From Lolium rigidum (taxonomy: Eukaryota > Streptophyta > Magnoliopsida > Poales > Poaceae): a DNA stretch of 64,000 nt. Below are positions 35,601 through 46,879 of the stretch, piece after piece. Location: positions 248,546,124 to 248,610,123 of the forward strand of contig NC_061514.1 in NCBI RefSeq assembly GCF_022539505.1, given 5' to 3'. The notes beneath the pieces were generated by a model. The model worked only from the letters and a program-made list of their open reading frames with translations. It was not told the origin of the DNA and made no database searches. The translations under genes and the position numbers were made by a program. Position 1 is the first letter of the stretch, and every line of letters starts with the position of its first letter.

Positions 35601-36561
35601 GCGAATGTTTGTAGTCCTTCCATAGGACTATATCTTTGTAAGGTTATAAATATTCCTATCTTCTAGATGCATTTATTAAAACACTACCTGATTGTTTCTG
35701 GTTTACTTGCTTTTGCTCATTGAGTCGTCCTAAATGTTCCAAGTTGGACTGGCTCTACTGAGATTCTGCCATGATGACCTGGTCAGCTTCTTGGTGCTTG
35801 TATTGCTTTCCCGTGAAAGAGATTTTAAAGAATTGCTAAAGTTACCTTGCTGTCAGGTCAAATTGCCTTTTGAGGAACTTTTGCATTCCTTGAGAAATTT
35901 TCCGGAGGAGGCAACTGATCCAGATAAACTATTGCCACTTGCCTTCTCATTTAAGGTGAGGAACTGTTTCTTGAAGCAGATGAGATACTCCTACTATTTA
36001 CTATATTAGTACGTCTGTTGTTTTGTGAGTTACATGTTTTTCTCTTGTTTATCCTATTATGGCAATATTACTGTCTTGTGAGTTGGAGTATATATTTTAT
36101 CTTGTTTATCTTATTATGGCAATGTTACTGGCTTGTGAGTTATATGTTTTCTCTTGTTTATCTTATTATGGTTTTAGTACTGTTTATCGACGTACTACCT
36201 TTTCGCTTGTTTGGTAGAAAAAATTGCCTCCTTTATATGACTATCTTTGTTTCTTAGAACTCCTTAGTATTTTACTATTCGGTGGTCAGTGGTTGGTGTA
36301 TCACATGTGGATATGTTACAAAGAGTAATACGCTTGTACATTTTGTGATGATCGGAAGACTGAATACAAGATTGATACTGACAACCAGTATCTTACTTTT
36401 AGGTGTTGAGTCATCTCGAGGAGCTTGAGAAAGAGTACCGGAAACGACTGGAGGGACCCAACGCAAGCTCAAGTAGTAAGCGGCTTCAGCCCCTCAGATC
36501 AAAAAGTATGCGCAGGGTTGGCAGCCAGGTCTTGTCCAACTCAAATGTTGGTAAAAAATAA
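32605..36561 (+). pseudogene. TBC-domain Rab GTPase-activating protein gene, possibly inactivated
   Basis: Eight exons: 32605-32747, 33232-33427, 34081-34251, 34342-34458, 34786-34983, about 35722-35781, 35857-35955 and 36403-36561. The TBC domain starts near RKGIPDCLRGLVWQLISGS. It has the arginine finger ([12 protein letters not shown]) and the glutamine finger (DVGYVQGMGF), then [37 protein letters not shown] and RVWDVFLYE. Such proteins switch off Rab GTPases in vesicle traffic. Exons 1-5, 7 and 8 join in phase. In exon 6 the only visible acceptor (CATTGAG) is followed by an in-frame TAA at 35731-35733, just before FQVGLALLRFCHDDL, where relatives have a residue such as lysine. Either the gene is broken or splicing is unusual. 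It is otherwise well preserved, so a sequencing error or recent mutation is also possible. The call as a pseudogene is tentative. Confidence 0.75.
36016..36179. repeat. Tandem repeat in the last TBC intron
   Basis: Three diverged copies of a 55-57-bp unit containing CTTGTGAGTT and CTTGTTTATCTTATTATGG, at about 36016, 36071 and 36128. Confidence 0.78.
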
Positions 36562-37596
36562 CTGATAATTCATGTGCTCCAAACTGAGTCACCTTTGATG
36601 TATACTAGTAGGACCTTGCGCGCTTTGCCGCGCCGACCATTCATTATTTATTTTCCGTTTATCACTGTAAAGCAATCTTCTTGTTATGTTGTATATTGCT
36701 CTGATAAGTTCAATATACCCTGAACCAAACTCCATTGTAATAGCGAAATAACTTGGATTCTTGTAATAATGTATATTACTCTAAAAACTATTTTTAGAAT
36801 AAATAGTAGGGGAGGCCTTTAATGCGCCATTTGAGACAAGTACAAAAGAAGAGACGAAAAGGTAAACCAAAAAGAGGTCCAGCAAGTCTTGCAACCCTTT
36901 CATAAGCCTAGGTTAGCCCCTATGTGTGACGATGAGGTGTCTTTTAAACATATCCATACATGCATTTTTTGTTGTCTTTGTCAACATTGTCAAACATGAT
37001 TTTATGTGGTTCCATATGGTAGAGCTTTCATGAATAATATGAACAATAAAGTATTGCAGAGTCCTCTGTTTTTAAGATCCAGATCCATTCATGGTTAAAT
37101 TTCCACCAATGATTCTGGTTAGAGTCACCCGACATTGCGTGTGAAAAGTTTCTCCTGGTCATTATGTCCTTAGTATCTAATGTACACATTAACTAAAGAG
37201 CATTGCATTGTTTTAGATGCAATGGTTGATGATATCATTATCACTAAAGATCCTAGCCTTTTTAACAGTGAATTATTTGTCCTTTGCAAATGAGTGCATG
37301 TGGGGTGAAAGTTGTTCGGACTGTATTCTACTGCCAGCAATCTTATGATAGAATAACTAGAAACCATTGCCAACTTTCTTCCATCTTAGGGATTTAAAAT
37401 CTTCAATGAAGGAAATTCAATACGTCACAAACCAAAATTCATTTTGGTGAACGCCGCAAGGTGCTGCTATTTTTGGGAGATGTCCGTTTCCAGCCATGTC
37501 CCCCAAACGAGGTCTCAAAACATTTAAATAGTACGAAAATAAAAGTTTTTATTTAAATTTGATTATATTTTACCATTTTTGAACGAAAAGTGCTAG
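36562..37596. other. Sequence downstream of the TBC gene, no gene recognised
   Basis: After the TBC 3' end the sequence is AT-rich with a short GC motif (TTGCGCGCTTTGCCGCGCC near 36620). No domain or repeat with clear boundaries could be supported. Confidence 0.4.
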
Positions 37597-37885
37597 TTGA
37601 TCTACCCTAGCCTACTCGCTGTCCTACGGGGCGCTCGATGGCCCCGCCTCCTCGTCGCCTCCCTCCCCCCTCCACTTCTCCGCCGCCAGCACCAAGCCCT
37701 GCTGCTTCCTCCGGAGCCCTCGAAAAGAGCTCGACGTTACACCGCGTCCTCGAGGGACCGCTACCGCTCCTCCGCGAAGAAGTGGTGGCTTGCCTCCTCT
37801 ATTGGTGCCCAATGGATGGATATGTGGATGTCGCAGCGCCACTGCTCCTCGTTGTATTCCTCGCGGGCACGGTGAAGGGCATTCT
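37597..37885 (+). other. GC-rich coding-like fragment of unknown origin
   Basis: An isolated GC-rich block, open in more than one frame, with Pro/Ala/Arg-rich translation typical of the 5' end of a grass gene. It stops abruptly where retroelement reverse-transcriptase sequence begins (about 37890). No domain is recognised. It may be a gene fragment joined to the retroelement by rearrangement. Confidence 0.4.
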
Positions 37886-40120
37886 CAAATACTGGTGCAC
37901 AAGGATGACCAAGAGAAGACAACTTTCACTTGCCCCTTTGGTACTGTTGCTTATAGGAGAATGCCCTTCAGTTTGTGCAATGCTGCTACTTTTCAAAGAT
38001 GCATGAATGCTATATTTGTTGATTATATTGATAAAATTATGGAACTATTCATGGATGATTTTTCTGTTTACGGTACCTCTTTCGATAATTGCTTGTTCAA
38101 TCTTAATAAAGTTTTGCAGTGATGTGAGGACCAACATTTAGTGTTAAACTGGGAGAAGTGCAACTTCATGGTTACAAAAGGAGTTGTTCTTGGACACCGC
38201 ATTTCAGGAAGAGGAATTGAAGTGGACCGCGCTAAAATAGAAGCTATTGAGAAGCTACCATATCCGAAAGATAGTGAAGGTATAAGAAGTTTTCTTAGAC
38301 ATGCAAGTTTTTATAGAAGGTTTATCAAAGACTTCTCTAAAATATCCAAAGCCTCTAACTAATCTTCTGCAAAAGGATGTTTTATTCTCGTTTAATGATG
38401 ATTGTGTAGAGTCTTTTAATGTTTTCAAAAATATGCTTTAATAAGTGCTCCTATAATTCAACCTTCTAATTGAAATTTACCTTTTAAAATTATGTGTGAT
38501 GCTAGTGATTATGCAGTTGGAGCTGTTTTAGGCCAACGAGTTGATATGAAGTTAAATGTAATTTACTACGCTAGTAAAACACTTGATGGTGCTCAAAGAA
38601 ATTATGCTACTACTGAAAAATAATTTTCATCTGTGATATTTTCTTATGAAAGATTTAGACCTTACATTGTTGATTCTAAAGTCATAGTTCACTCAGATCA
38701 TTCATCTATGAAATATTTAATGAATAAGAAAAATTCTAAGCCTAGATTAATAAGATGGATTTTACTACTTCAAGAATTCGACTTACACATTGTTGATAGG
38801 AAAGATGAGGACAACATTATATCAGATCACTTATCTAGGATGGAAAACATTCTACAAGACCCTATTCCTATTATTGATAGTTTTGCTAATGAACAACTTG
38901 CTAATATAAATGTGTCTAGTGCTAAAGCCTCCCCTTGGTTTACTGATTATGCAAACTTTATAGTTGAAAAAGTATTTCCGCCTCATTTTAAGTCCCCACA
39001 AAGAAAAAAATTATTTTATGATCTTAGATATTACTTTTGGGATGATTCATTTATTTATAAGAAAAGTGTAGATGGTATCATCAGAGTTGTGTACCCAAAT
39101 TTGAGAAGTAGAGTATCATAAGAGATTGGCATGATAGTTCCTATGGAGGACATCACACTGGGCACCCCGCACCGCTGCAAAGGTATTACAGTTCGGTTTT
39201 TATTGGCATAATTTATTTAAAGATTTTGTTGAATATGTTAAATCTTGTGATAAATGCCAAAGAGTGGGTAATATTGGTAGAAGAAATGAAATTACTATGA
39301 ACTATTCACTAGCACTTGAACCATTTGATGTGTGGGGGGTTGACTTTATGGGACCTTTCCCGCCATAAAAAACAAAACATACACATATTTTGGTTGCAGT
39401 GGACTATGTTACAAAGTGGGTGGAAGCAATTTCAACCAAAAATGCAGATCATGCTACAACAATGAAGATGCTCCAAGACATAATATTTCTTAGGTTTGGA
39501 GTTCCTAGATTTTTAATTACTAATGGTGGTTCTCATTTCTTACATGGAGTTTTTAGTAGCAAAGTATGGTGTTAATCATAGAGTAGCATCCCCATATCAC
39601 CATCAAACTAGTGGGCAAGTTAAATTAAGTAATAGGGAAATTAAATTCGTATTGGAAAAGACAGTTAATAGAGCAAGGTCTAATTGGCCACTTAAAATTA
39701 ATGATGCATATGGGCCTATAGAACTGCTTTTAAAAATCATATGTGTATGCCTCCTTATAAGATATTTTATGGTAAGGCTTGTCATCTTCCAGTAGAACTA
39801 GAACATAAATCTAGATGGGTTGTTAAACAACTTAACTTTCATTTTAAAATTGTTGGTGCGACAAGAATTCTTGACATAAACTTCTTAGATGAATGGAGGA
39901 ATGAAGCTTATGGAAGTGTTAGATTATTTAAATAAAATATAGTAAAAGTAGGTGATCAAGTATTATTGTTCAACTCTCATTTCAAGTTTTATGCAAGGAA
40001 GTTGGCATCAGAATGACAAGGTCCACTAGTGATACAATACAAGAAATATACCGCTCCGGAGCCATCCGTCTCCATGGAGCTATGAAGGGTAAGCCTCATG
40101 TACTTAATGGATAACATCTT
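37886..40120 (+). pseudogene. Athila-like Ty3/gypsy pol, decayed
   Basis: The RT part begins HKDDQEKTTFTCPFGTVAYR, continues MELFMDDFSVYG (active-site DD present), then GHRISGRGIEVDRAKIEAIE. RNase H follows (MCDASDYAVGAVLGQRVD). The integrase has an HHCC-like remnant near 39120-39290 (CDKCQRVGN-type), then VDFMGPFPP, VAVDYVTKWVEAIS and [11 protein letters not shown]. The second catalytic aspartate of integrase is asparagine (ITNGGSHF). Stops and frame changes are frequent (for example after KVLQ at 38121 and EK at 38621). The N-terminal gag and protease are absent. The motif set matches the Athila branch of grass gypsy elements. Confidence 0.86.
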
Positions 40121-40548
40121 AAACACTATATTTCAGGCCAATAATTTATTGGAAAGATAGATGTGATGCATCTCCAAAGCCCGGTGGTCTACATAGCAAA
40201 GAAATATCCCCTGTCAAAATCCGAAATCAATAAAAGGTAACTTTGAGGTACGTAACCATCTCTAAATGTCATGCTATTCAGGGAAATTCATTATTTTGTG
40301 AATATTAGATGCATGAAAAAAGATTTGGACAAAACAGAGTCCCAAAGAGGAAAAGAGGATAGGTGGCGCGGTCCCACCTGTAGGTCGCACCACCCCCTCT
40401 TTCCGCCTTCCGGACTCCATTTCGACTCCAACTCTTCGTCTTACCCTAAAAATTGTCAATATATACTCCTTTTCGTATATCTAATCTCGCACCGAGTCTA
40501 TTTGAGGCAAATATTATTTTTTCTTTCCTGCCCCTTTCAGCTCTAGCC

Positions 40549-41022
40549 ATGGGAAGCCCTAGATCCAATCCAGGAGGAAGCTGCTTCGATAAGAAAGCCG
40601 TGGTGAGCTACTACCTCGACTCTATGGTGGCTCCGTTGAAGACCTTGAACTCCAAGGAAGGAGTTCTCCTCTTGGAGGAGGTGAAGGCACCGAAGATTCA
40701 AGGCACAATGGAGGAGAGGCTGCAGACTTTGGAGGACACTACTTTCAGGTATGGTACTATGGTTGAGAGCATTCTTGATGCTCACCATTTCATGAATCTC
40801 GAGCTGGAGAAAAATATTGAGTCCTATGAGGCAAGGATCAAGGATCTGGAGGAGAAGTATGTACATACCGTCTCGCAGCTGGACAAGTTCCAGGTCCTCA
40901 TGTGGGATGTGGAGAACCATAATTGTGCGTATGAAGACCTTTTCAAGAAGATCGCCGAAGCTGCTTCCACCAACTACAGTGGTCCGCCTCTGTCCTTCTA
41001 CAATGGGAGTCCCTATCCTTGA
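40549..41022 (+). CDS. Coiled-coil ORF downstream of Athila-like integrase
   Basis: Intact 157-aa frame starting MGSPRSNPGGSCFDKKAVV. The middle is strongly heptad-like (MEERLQTLEDTTFRYGTMVE, LEKNIESYEARIKDLEEKY), which predicts a coiled coil. It follows the decayed Athila-like pol in the same orientation and precedes a purine-rich AAAGCTTGGGGGAG (41090-41103), a polypurine-tract-like motif, so it is most likely the third ORF of that element. In Athila elements this position is often an env-like ORF, but nothing here (no signal peptide or membrane segment) supports an envelope. The function is unknown. It is notable that this frame is intact while pol is not. Confidence 0.6.
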   Translation: MGSPRSNPGGSCFDKKAVVSYYLDSMVAPLKTLNSKEGVLLLEEVKAPKIQGTMEERLQTLEDTTFRYGTMVESILDAHHFMNLELEKNIESYEARIKDLEEKYVHTVSQLDKFQVLMWDVENHNCAYEDLFKKIAEAASTNYSGPPLSFYNGSPYP

Positions 41023-41249
41023 AAGCTCGAGGAGTGGGAAGCTCATTATGAGTAGAAGGATGCAAAGGAACAAGACCCGGCACCAACAACTAAAGCTTGG
41101 GGGAGTTCCACCTAGTATTTTATGCTTTTTATTTTATCATATTGCATATAGTTATGATTTTTAGTTTGGGGAGTACCAATGGCAACAACTCCATGTGTAC
41201 CAACTCGTTGGGACTCCAAGTGTGCTGTAGCAAGCTTCTTTTCCCCACA
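41023..41249. other. 3' part of the Athila-like element
   Basis: Contains the polypurine-like tract AAGCTTGGGGGAG; no matching LTR could be identified on the left side, so the element's ends are undefined. Confidence 0.45.
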
Positions 41250-41700
41250 AAGGGCGACTCGAGGGTTATCCATTTAGCGAGACGATATTTACGCTTCTCA
41301 CCATCTTCTTGCCAGAAGAATCTTGATAGGCAATAACTAATCTTTTCAAGACACCTTTAGGAAATTGGAAGAAGGATATCATATACATCACCATATTGCT
41401 TAGTATTGAATTAATGAGAACCAATCTTCCACCAGGGATAGCAATGTTTGCCCTTCCAACTACTTAATCTGAGTTGATGTCATTCCTCCACCATTTGCCA
41501 TTGGCATTTGTAAGTCTTCGATAATAAATTGAAATAGCTAAATATCTAATAGAAAACTGGCCTTCCCCGCAGCCAAATAACTCAGCATACCGGTCAAAAT
41601 TGGCTTGAGCCTCACCGAAACAAAACAACCCACTCTTGTAAAAAATAATCTTCAGACCTAATAATTGCTCGAACATTGACGGTATTAACTTATGGGGATT
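41250..41700 (-). pseudogene. LINE reverse-transcriptase fragment (third family)
   Basis: The minus strand reads FEQLLGLKIIFYKSGLFCF and FGCGEGQFSIRYLAISIYYR, followed by IPGGRLVLINSILSNMVMYM and, after a frame shift, SRFFWQEDGEKRKYRLAKW. These are the thumb and post-RT motifs of plant L1-type LINEs (the SGLKINFHKSELFCFG type), different from the two other LINE families in the window. Only about 450 bp remain. Confidence 0.85.
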
Positions 41701-41829
41701 ATATGTGAGGGGCTTAAAGTCAGGTTCAACTACGTCAAGGATCCACTTCTCATTATGAGTACAACTGGAGTATCATTATGGTCAAGTCGAGGTTGTATTC
41801 GGAAACTCCATTTAATGTGCTACCTACAT

Positions 41830-42165
41830 ATTAAAAATACAAAATTTATTCACAAATTTTAAAAAATCGTGAAACTGAAACCTAAAAGTGCTAATGATGT
41901 ATCCCGCAAACATGTAAAATCTGAATTTATAATGTTTGTATTCTGAGCCACATAAAAATAACCGCGTGATTTTTTTAGATATTTGAAATCACTATACTCA
42001 TATCCATAACTTTTTCATTTTCTTGTTGCTCAAAACATAAAACATGAATTGTGGTTTTGCATGTTTATGTACATTATTAGCTTCCACAATTTTTTAAAAA
42101 CATAATAGATTTTCTAACTTTTTAATTTGCAAGGAGCACAGGAGCTTGGAGCCAAAAAAAATCTC
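41830..42165. repeat. AT-rich repeat related to 11.17-11.54 kb
   Basis: Shares TAATGATGTATCCC, CACTATACTCA and the end motif GGAGCACAGGAGC with the unit downstream of the P450 gene, in the same order. Probably a non-autonomous DNA element; the ends are poorly defined. Confidence 0.5.
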
Positions 42166-42571
42166 GGCTCGGTTATGCTTCACTTTTAAGATACCCGGTT
42201 ACATTTACGATTCTATCGCCAGGCCGCGGAATTCATCTCAGAAGAGTACATCTTCGTCTTCTGTCATGGCCCCGGTCATGCGTCCAATGTGTACCAGCAC
42301 TACTGATTAGTACTGAGTACAACTAATTAATAATAAGACATGGGATGTGATGAGGCTGTCTATCGTTGACCAGATTAATTAGAGCCAATCAAAATAGATC
42401 GGAATTCTCAAGTCGTGCGAATCCGGATGGGAGAAAGCGATCGATGGATAGTGGTGCAGTCATGGTAGTACCTAAATTATGTTACATCATTGGGTTAAAC
42501 GCCAAGCAAAATTTAGTATCCAACCCACCTTTCAAGGTACCTAATCAACGTTTGAACGTCTACCAAAAAGT
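42166..42571. other. Intergenic stretch, nothing recognised
   Basis: No gene, repeat ends or RNA signal that can be supported. Confidence 0.4.
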
Positions 42572-42574
42572 TAA

Positions 42575-42949
42575 ACGCCCATTTGATTTAAAGGATTTTG
42601 AAGCATATGAATAGGAAAAACGAAGGAATAGTATGCCATGCCATATGAAATTCTAGAAAAATAAAAGAATGCAGGAATCAGTTGCAAGAATCGTTTGATC
42701 GCACCATAAGAGAAAACTACATAAATTTCAGTCAAGATTGACTGCATGTGCTTGTTGTCATAAAACATAGATTTTTTTTAGGAGATCTAAACTCTTGTTA
42801 GAAATCCTACGAGATTGTAGTGTATGAAAGGATTACATAAGAATTTTGGAGGGTTCAATCCCGTGAATCAAATGATCTCAATAGGAAAAAATTCATATGA
42901 GTAAGAATCCTACAAAATTCATTTAAAAATCTTTTGAATCAAACAAGCC
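42575..42949. mobile_element. Tourist-like MITE
   Basis: The left end ACGCCCATTTGATTTAAAGG pairs imperfectly with the reverse complement of the right end, GGCTTGTTTGATTCAAAAG; TAA flanks both ends (42572-42574 and 42950-42952). The size (375 bp), TWA duplication and TTTGATT-type ends fit Tourist/PIF MITEs. Confidence 0.6.
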
Positions 42950-43833
42950 TAAGGGTATGTTTGGTTTTTTAGGGTCTTACCTTGTTTTGCGAGACACACT
43001 TGTAAGGGTATATTGCCCCTATGTGTAGTTTTGGTAATTAGTGATAACCCCTATGGACTAATGTTTTCATTGAGTTTATATGAATGAATATTCCATAGGT
43101 ACTACTTGTATTCCATGTGTTGGATTCAAGTATGGATGCCATGAAGATAAACATATATCTTGTGTACTGGCATCAAGATCATCGATTTGAAGATATATAT
43201 GTGATACGATCAAGAAGAAGAAATAAAGATGGAGTTCTTATGTGAAACTCAATATTAGTCATGCTCTAGCTTATGTGATAAGCAATGAATGATCAAAATC
43301 TTGAGTGCTTGATTCCAAGTGAAGAATTCAAGTTATGGCTCTAAGTCGATGTCATGATAGTCTCATAAGTTGAGCTATGGTTGACTAAGATTTAGAGCAT
43401 GCAACAAATGAAAAATTCTATATACACCTCAAGATAGTATGATAGAGCATGAGAAGATACAAAGTTGACAAATACAAAGAGTGGAAAATAGATTCAAGTT
43501 TGATCAACACATGAAGCATGAAGAACGTGCCACGTGAAGTCATGTGGTATGGTAAGCCTTGTCAATTATGCTTTATGAACTAACCCATCATATATGTGCC
43601 CTTGTGTTGTCTATATGGGTTAGGTATCTTTCCATGGGCATGCATCAAAAGTGAAATCTCACATAGTCCATGAGAGGATGACATCAAGTGATGATCGTCA
43701 TCAAGGTTGAGTTGGGCAAGTTCAAGTTGAGCATCTCAAGAGTATCATATGCTTAAAGTTTGACGTCCATTTGGTGATAATGGACATGTGAAGATGTGCA
43801 TCAATGGAGGTTTCCCATCATGGTGTATGGGGG

Positions 43834-44999
43834 TGTTGCGGTCAGAAACCCACCGGCGGGCAGCGACGGGCAACACCGTAGAGCCGGGAATCTCCCAGGA
43901 CTGCGGCTGGCCCTGGTCCCTCCGAGCGACGGCCCGCAAAGCCTTCTGCACGCACGTCCGATGCTGATGCAAGGGCGTGCCACCTGACCTATACCTGGTC
44001 GAGAAGGTGTTGGATGATGCCTCGCTTAGTTTCCTGCATGGCATACACGTAAACGTTAAATACGAGCCTCGATCGGCTCTCAGGTTGTCCTGTAAATCGG
44101 CTCAAAGAGCCGATCCACCCATGATACGTACGAGGTGTACGATCAGATGGTGGTCCTGCTTGATCAAGATAAAGCTAAAGCGACCTACTACGATCTGGGG
44201 TTTTCACCGCATAATCGGAACATCTTACTCGTGATCGAGCCTGGCGGCCACGCACGGTGATCGTAAACCGACCCTAGACAAGACCTAAAAACCAACACGA
44301 AGTTGATCCTCGGAAAATCCTGTCTAGGGCTAGCAAACTACGCCCTACGCGCCACTGGATCCTTCGACCCGTTTGTAAGGCCTAACAATGCAGATATTAA
44401 ACTAATCCTTGAAGAACAAGGAGCAATCATAACGGATCGGATCTACTAAACGATGATCAAGCGGGTGCCGCCCTTACACCCGTGATAGGCGTAAGGGCGG
44501 CTAGATGCCTAAGGGTTGCACGACGATAGCATATGATACGATGAACAATGCTAACCCTAAAACACCTATGATAACTACGTTGCTCGCCATCAAAAAGGCT
44601 TCAGTACGAGCAACGCATGAACGACGAATAAACGTGTGCTGCCTAGATCGAAGATGCGATCTAGGCAGCATGGTGCTTACCCGGAATAAACCCTCGAGAC
44701 GGGGGAGTTGGCGATGCGCCGAGATTGGTTTGTGTTGAACGTTGATTGTTGTTTATTTCATAAACCCTAGATACATATTTATAGTCCGGGGGACTTTCTA
44801 ATTCAGGCGTGCACCTAACCGTGCACGGGTTAAACTCTAACTTCTAAATTAAGATGCGATCTACTATGGTACAGATACACGGGCAATCTAGCCCAAACTT
44901 GGTACACAAGGCCGATTCATGTATTTCTTCTATGTATATTCTTCAAGCCCATCTTCAATCGCGGCCCACCTCTGATCCGGTCAAATTCTGGTGATAACA
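43834..44999 (-). repeat. 3' LTR of the nested gypsy element
   Basis: 1166 bp, nearly identical to 49726-50895 with scattered substitutions and 1-bp indels. A minus-strand TATAAATAT lies near 44775. It contains the perfect hairpin ATCGGCTC-AAA-GAGCCGAT at 44096-44114. Confidence 0.93.
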
Positions 45000-45212
45000 C
45001 ATGCCCCCCTGGTTTTGGAAATGACATTTCCAAAATCATTACGCTTTTCCTTCGTCGGGTCATGTCGTGGCAGAGCAGAACTGCCGCAGTATCCTTCATC
45101 ACGATGCCTTGCCTCTTTCACTTCTCCGCGTGGCCTGAATTTTTTTTTTCTCTCCTGTTGGGCACCTCTTCCTCGGAAACTGTTGTGGCATTGAATCTCC
45201 ATCATATCCCCT

Positions 45213-45221
45213 TTTATTTAA
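45213..45221 (+). promoter_or_regulatory. TATA-like box upstream of the antisense acidic ORF
   Basis: TTTATTTAA on the plus strand, about 67-75 nt before the ATG at 45288, a plausible spacing for an independent promoter. The candidate is based on position and sequence only. Confidence 0.4.
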
Positions 45222-45287
45222 CCGTTCTAAACAGTTCGCTTCTTCATCCCCTTCGCATTAGCACCCAAAAAACCCTCCTGCGCCACC

Positions 45288-45737
45288 ATGTCTTCTTCCT
45301 CCTCTTCCTCTTCCGGTCTTTCCTATCGGTCTTCCTCCTCCCGTGAGACGCCGGAGGACATACGCGCACCACAAGAATGGGACCAGGAGGACCACGCCTC
45401 CTCCGTCTGGTCCGAGGACGACAAGTCCTTGACCAGCGGGGATGAAGATCTCCAGTTCCTCGCCGATGGGGAACTGGAATCGGAAAGCGAGGATGACTTG
45501 TTCCCCTGGGACGGCTGCCCCTCTTCTGAAGAAGAGGAGGAGGAAGACGACGATGACTCCCTCGAGGGCTACCCGCCAGCGAAACGCCTCCGCATGTGGT
45601 GGGACGACGACGACAGCGATGATGACGAGGAGGATGAAGCTCCCGTAGAGGGCTACGGGAGCAGCGACGAGGAGCCCACCGTCAGTAGTGCCGATGAGAG
45701 CTCCGAGGACGACGACGAGGGCAGTGACGGCCCGTAG
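45288..45737 (+). CDS. Antisense acidic, serine-rich ORF inside the gypsy element
   Basis: Intact 149-aa frame on the strand opposite to gag, between gag and the 3' LTR. It starts with a serine run, MSSSSSSSSGLSYRSSSS, in a favourable context (GCCACCATG), and continues EDIRAPQEWDQEDHASSVW. The rest is dominated by Asp/Glu clusters (SSEEEEEEDDDDS, DDDDSDDDEEDE) with one basic patch (PPAKRLRMWW). No known domain is visible. Composition resembles nuclear acidic proteins or transcription activation regions, but that is only a resemblance. Extra ORFs, some antisense, are known from Tat-lineage gypsy elements (for example Grande and RIRE2); whether this one is homologous is unknown. Low codon complexity could also produce an open frame by chance, although the start context and the upstream TATA-like box argue against that. 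Confidence 0.6.
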   Translation: MSSSSSSSSGLSYRSSSSRETPEDIRAPQEWDQEDHASSVWSEDDKSLTSGDEDLQFLADGELESESEDDLFPWDGCPSSEEEEEEDDDDSLEGYPPAKRLRMWWDDDDSDDDEEDEAPVEGYGSSDEEPTVSSADESSEDDDEGSDGP

Positions 45738-46879
45738 ATAGGATCTATTAGTGTAGGCCTAGTAGTAGCAGATTGGTCAACAGACCCTTCTTTTATTCTT
45801 CCTTCCTTGAGCAATCGGCACTTTCTTTCTAAGAAATCTTGTTTATCAATGAAGAATTTCTCCCAATTTGATTTTGCCGATTTCCTTCATGCTGATTCTG
45901 CCGATCATCACTTAGCCAATGCTCAGTGAGCCGATGGCAACGCATCGGTCTCTCATAATCCGTCCTTCATCTCTTCGACCACGGGGTGATCGCGAACTTG
46001 GTTAAAGCTCAATAAGCCGATGTCAGCGCATCAAGCCCTCATGATCTATCCTTCATCTTTTCGATCAATGAGTTTGAGTTCTGCTGGATCACCACCCTTG
46101 ACGAAAATCGCGACGCGGGACTAGCCGATGGCCACCCAATCGGCTTTCAAAAACAGAGCATCCACCAGGCCAGCTGCCCCCGAGTCTCGCTCAAGGCGAA
46201 ACAGAGACGAGGACACGCAATTCGGACAAATGGACCTCGGGCTCGATCATGTCTGAGAGAACTACCATGCAGAGCCAGCCAGAGCCGATCACCCTCCTCC
46301 GTTGAAAGTCGATATTGCAGATGATCACACAACGGCTCAGAAGTAGAACTCCTCTGACAGCATTGCCTTGTGCCCTGAACACGCAGCGGGTAGCTCCTGT
46401 GTCATTGTGCTAGAGTCGATGGCTATGCATCGGCTTTGTTCCTTGCATATCATGCGAATTTTTTTTTACGGGCCGATTTTTCTATCGGCCGGCCCCCAAT
46501 GTTTCACTGCACATGTATCGCACATGTTTATCTGATTAGGTGCCCCCCGAGCCGATTCTGCCAGGTAACTGCTGATATCGGCTCTATGGTTAGCCAAGGC
46601 ACTACGATGTGAACGTCGGCTCGTTAGGAACAATGTGGATTTCTTCCAAGTGCATCAGCCGACGCAAACCCATTGCCCATTAGATCGACGTTGAACCCGA
46701 GCGTGAATGAATGGTGAGGATAATTTTGGCCGATTGCTGGAATCGGCCTCCATGTCGAATTGCTCAATGAAGGTTTTCCAATGTTCCTCCATAGATCCTT
46801 GGGGTCGATCACATGGATCGGCATCGCCACGTTTGTCCATAGATGTTGCTCTTGTTACACGGTCAGACCGGTGGATAAA
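45738..46879. other. Non-coding part of the gypsy element with repeated GCCGAT/ATCGGC pairs
   Basis: No protein domain. The motif GCCGAT and its complement ATCGGC occur repeatedly and often in hairpin pairs: 46123-46129 with 46139-46145, 46471-46477 with 46484-46490, and 46728-46735 with 46741-46748. Confidence 0.65.

Noticed and set aside
37170..37373. 67-codon minus-strand frame downstream of the TBC gene
   Set aside because: No recognisable motif and no splice or start context; composition is that of surrounding AT-rich DNA.
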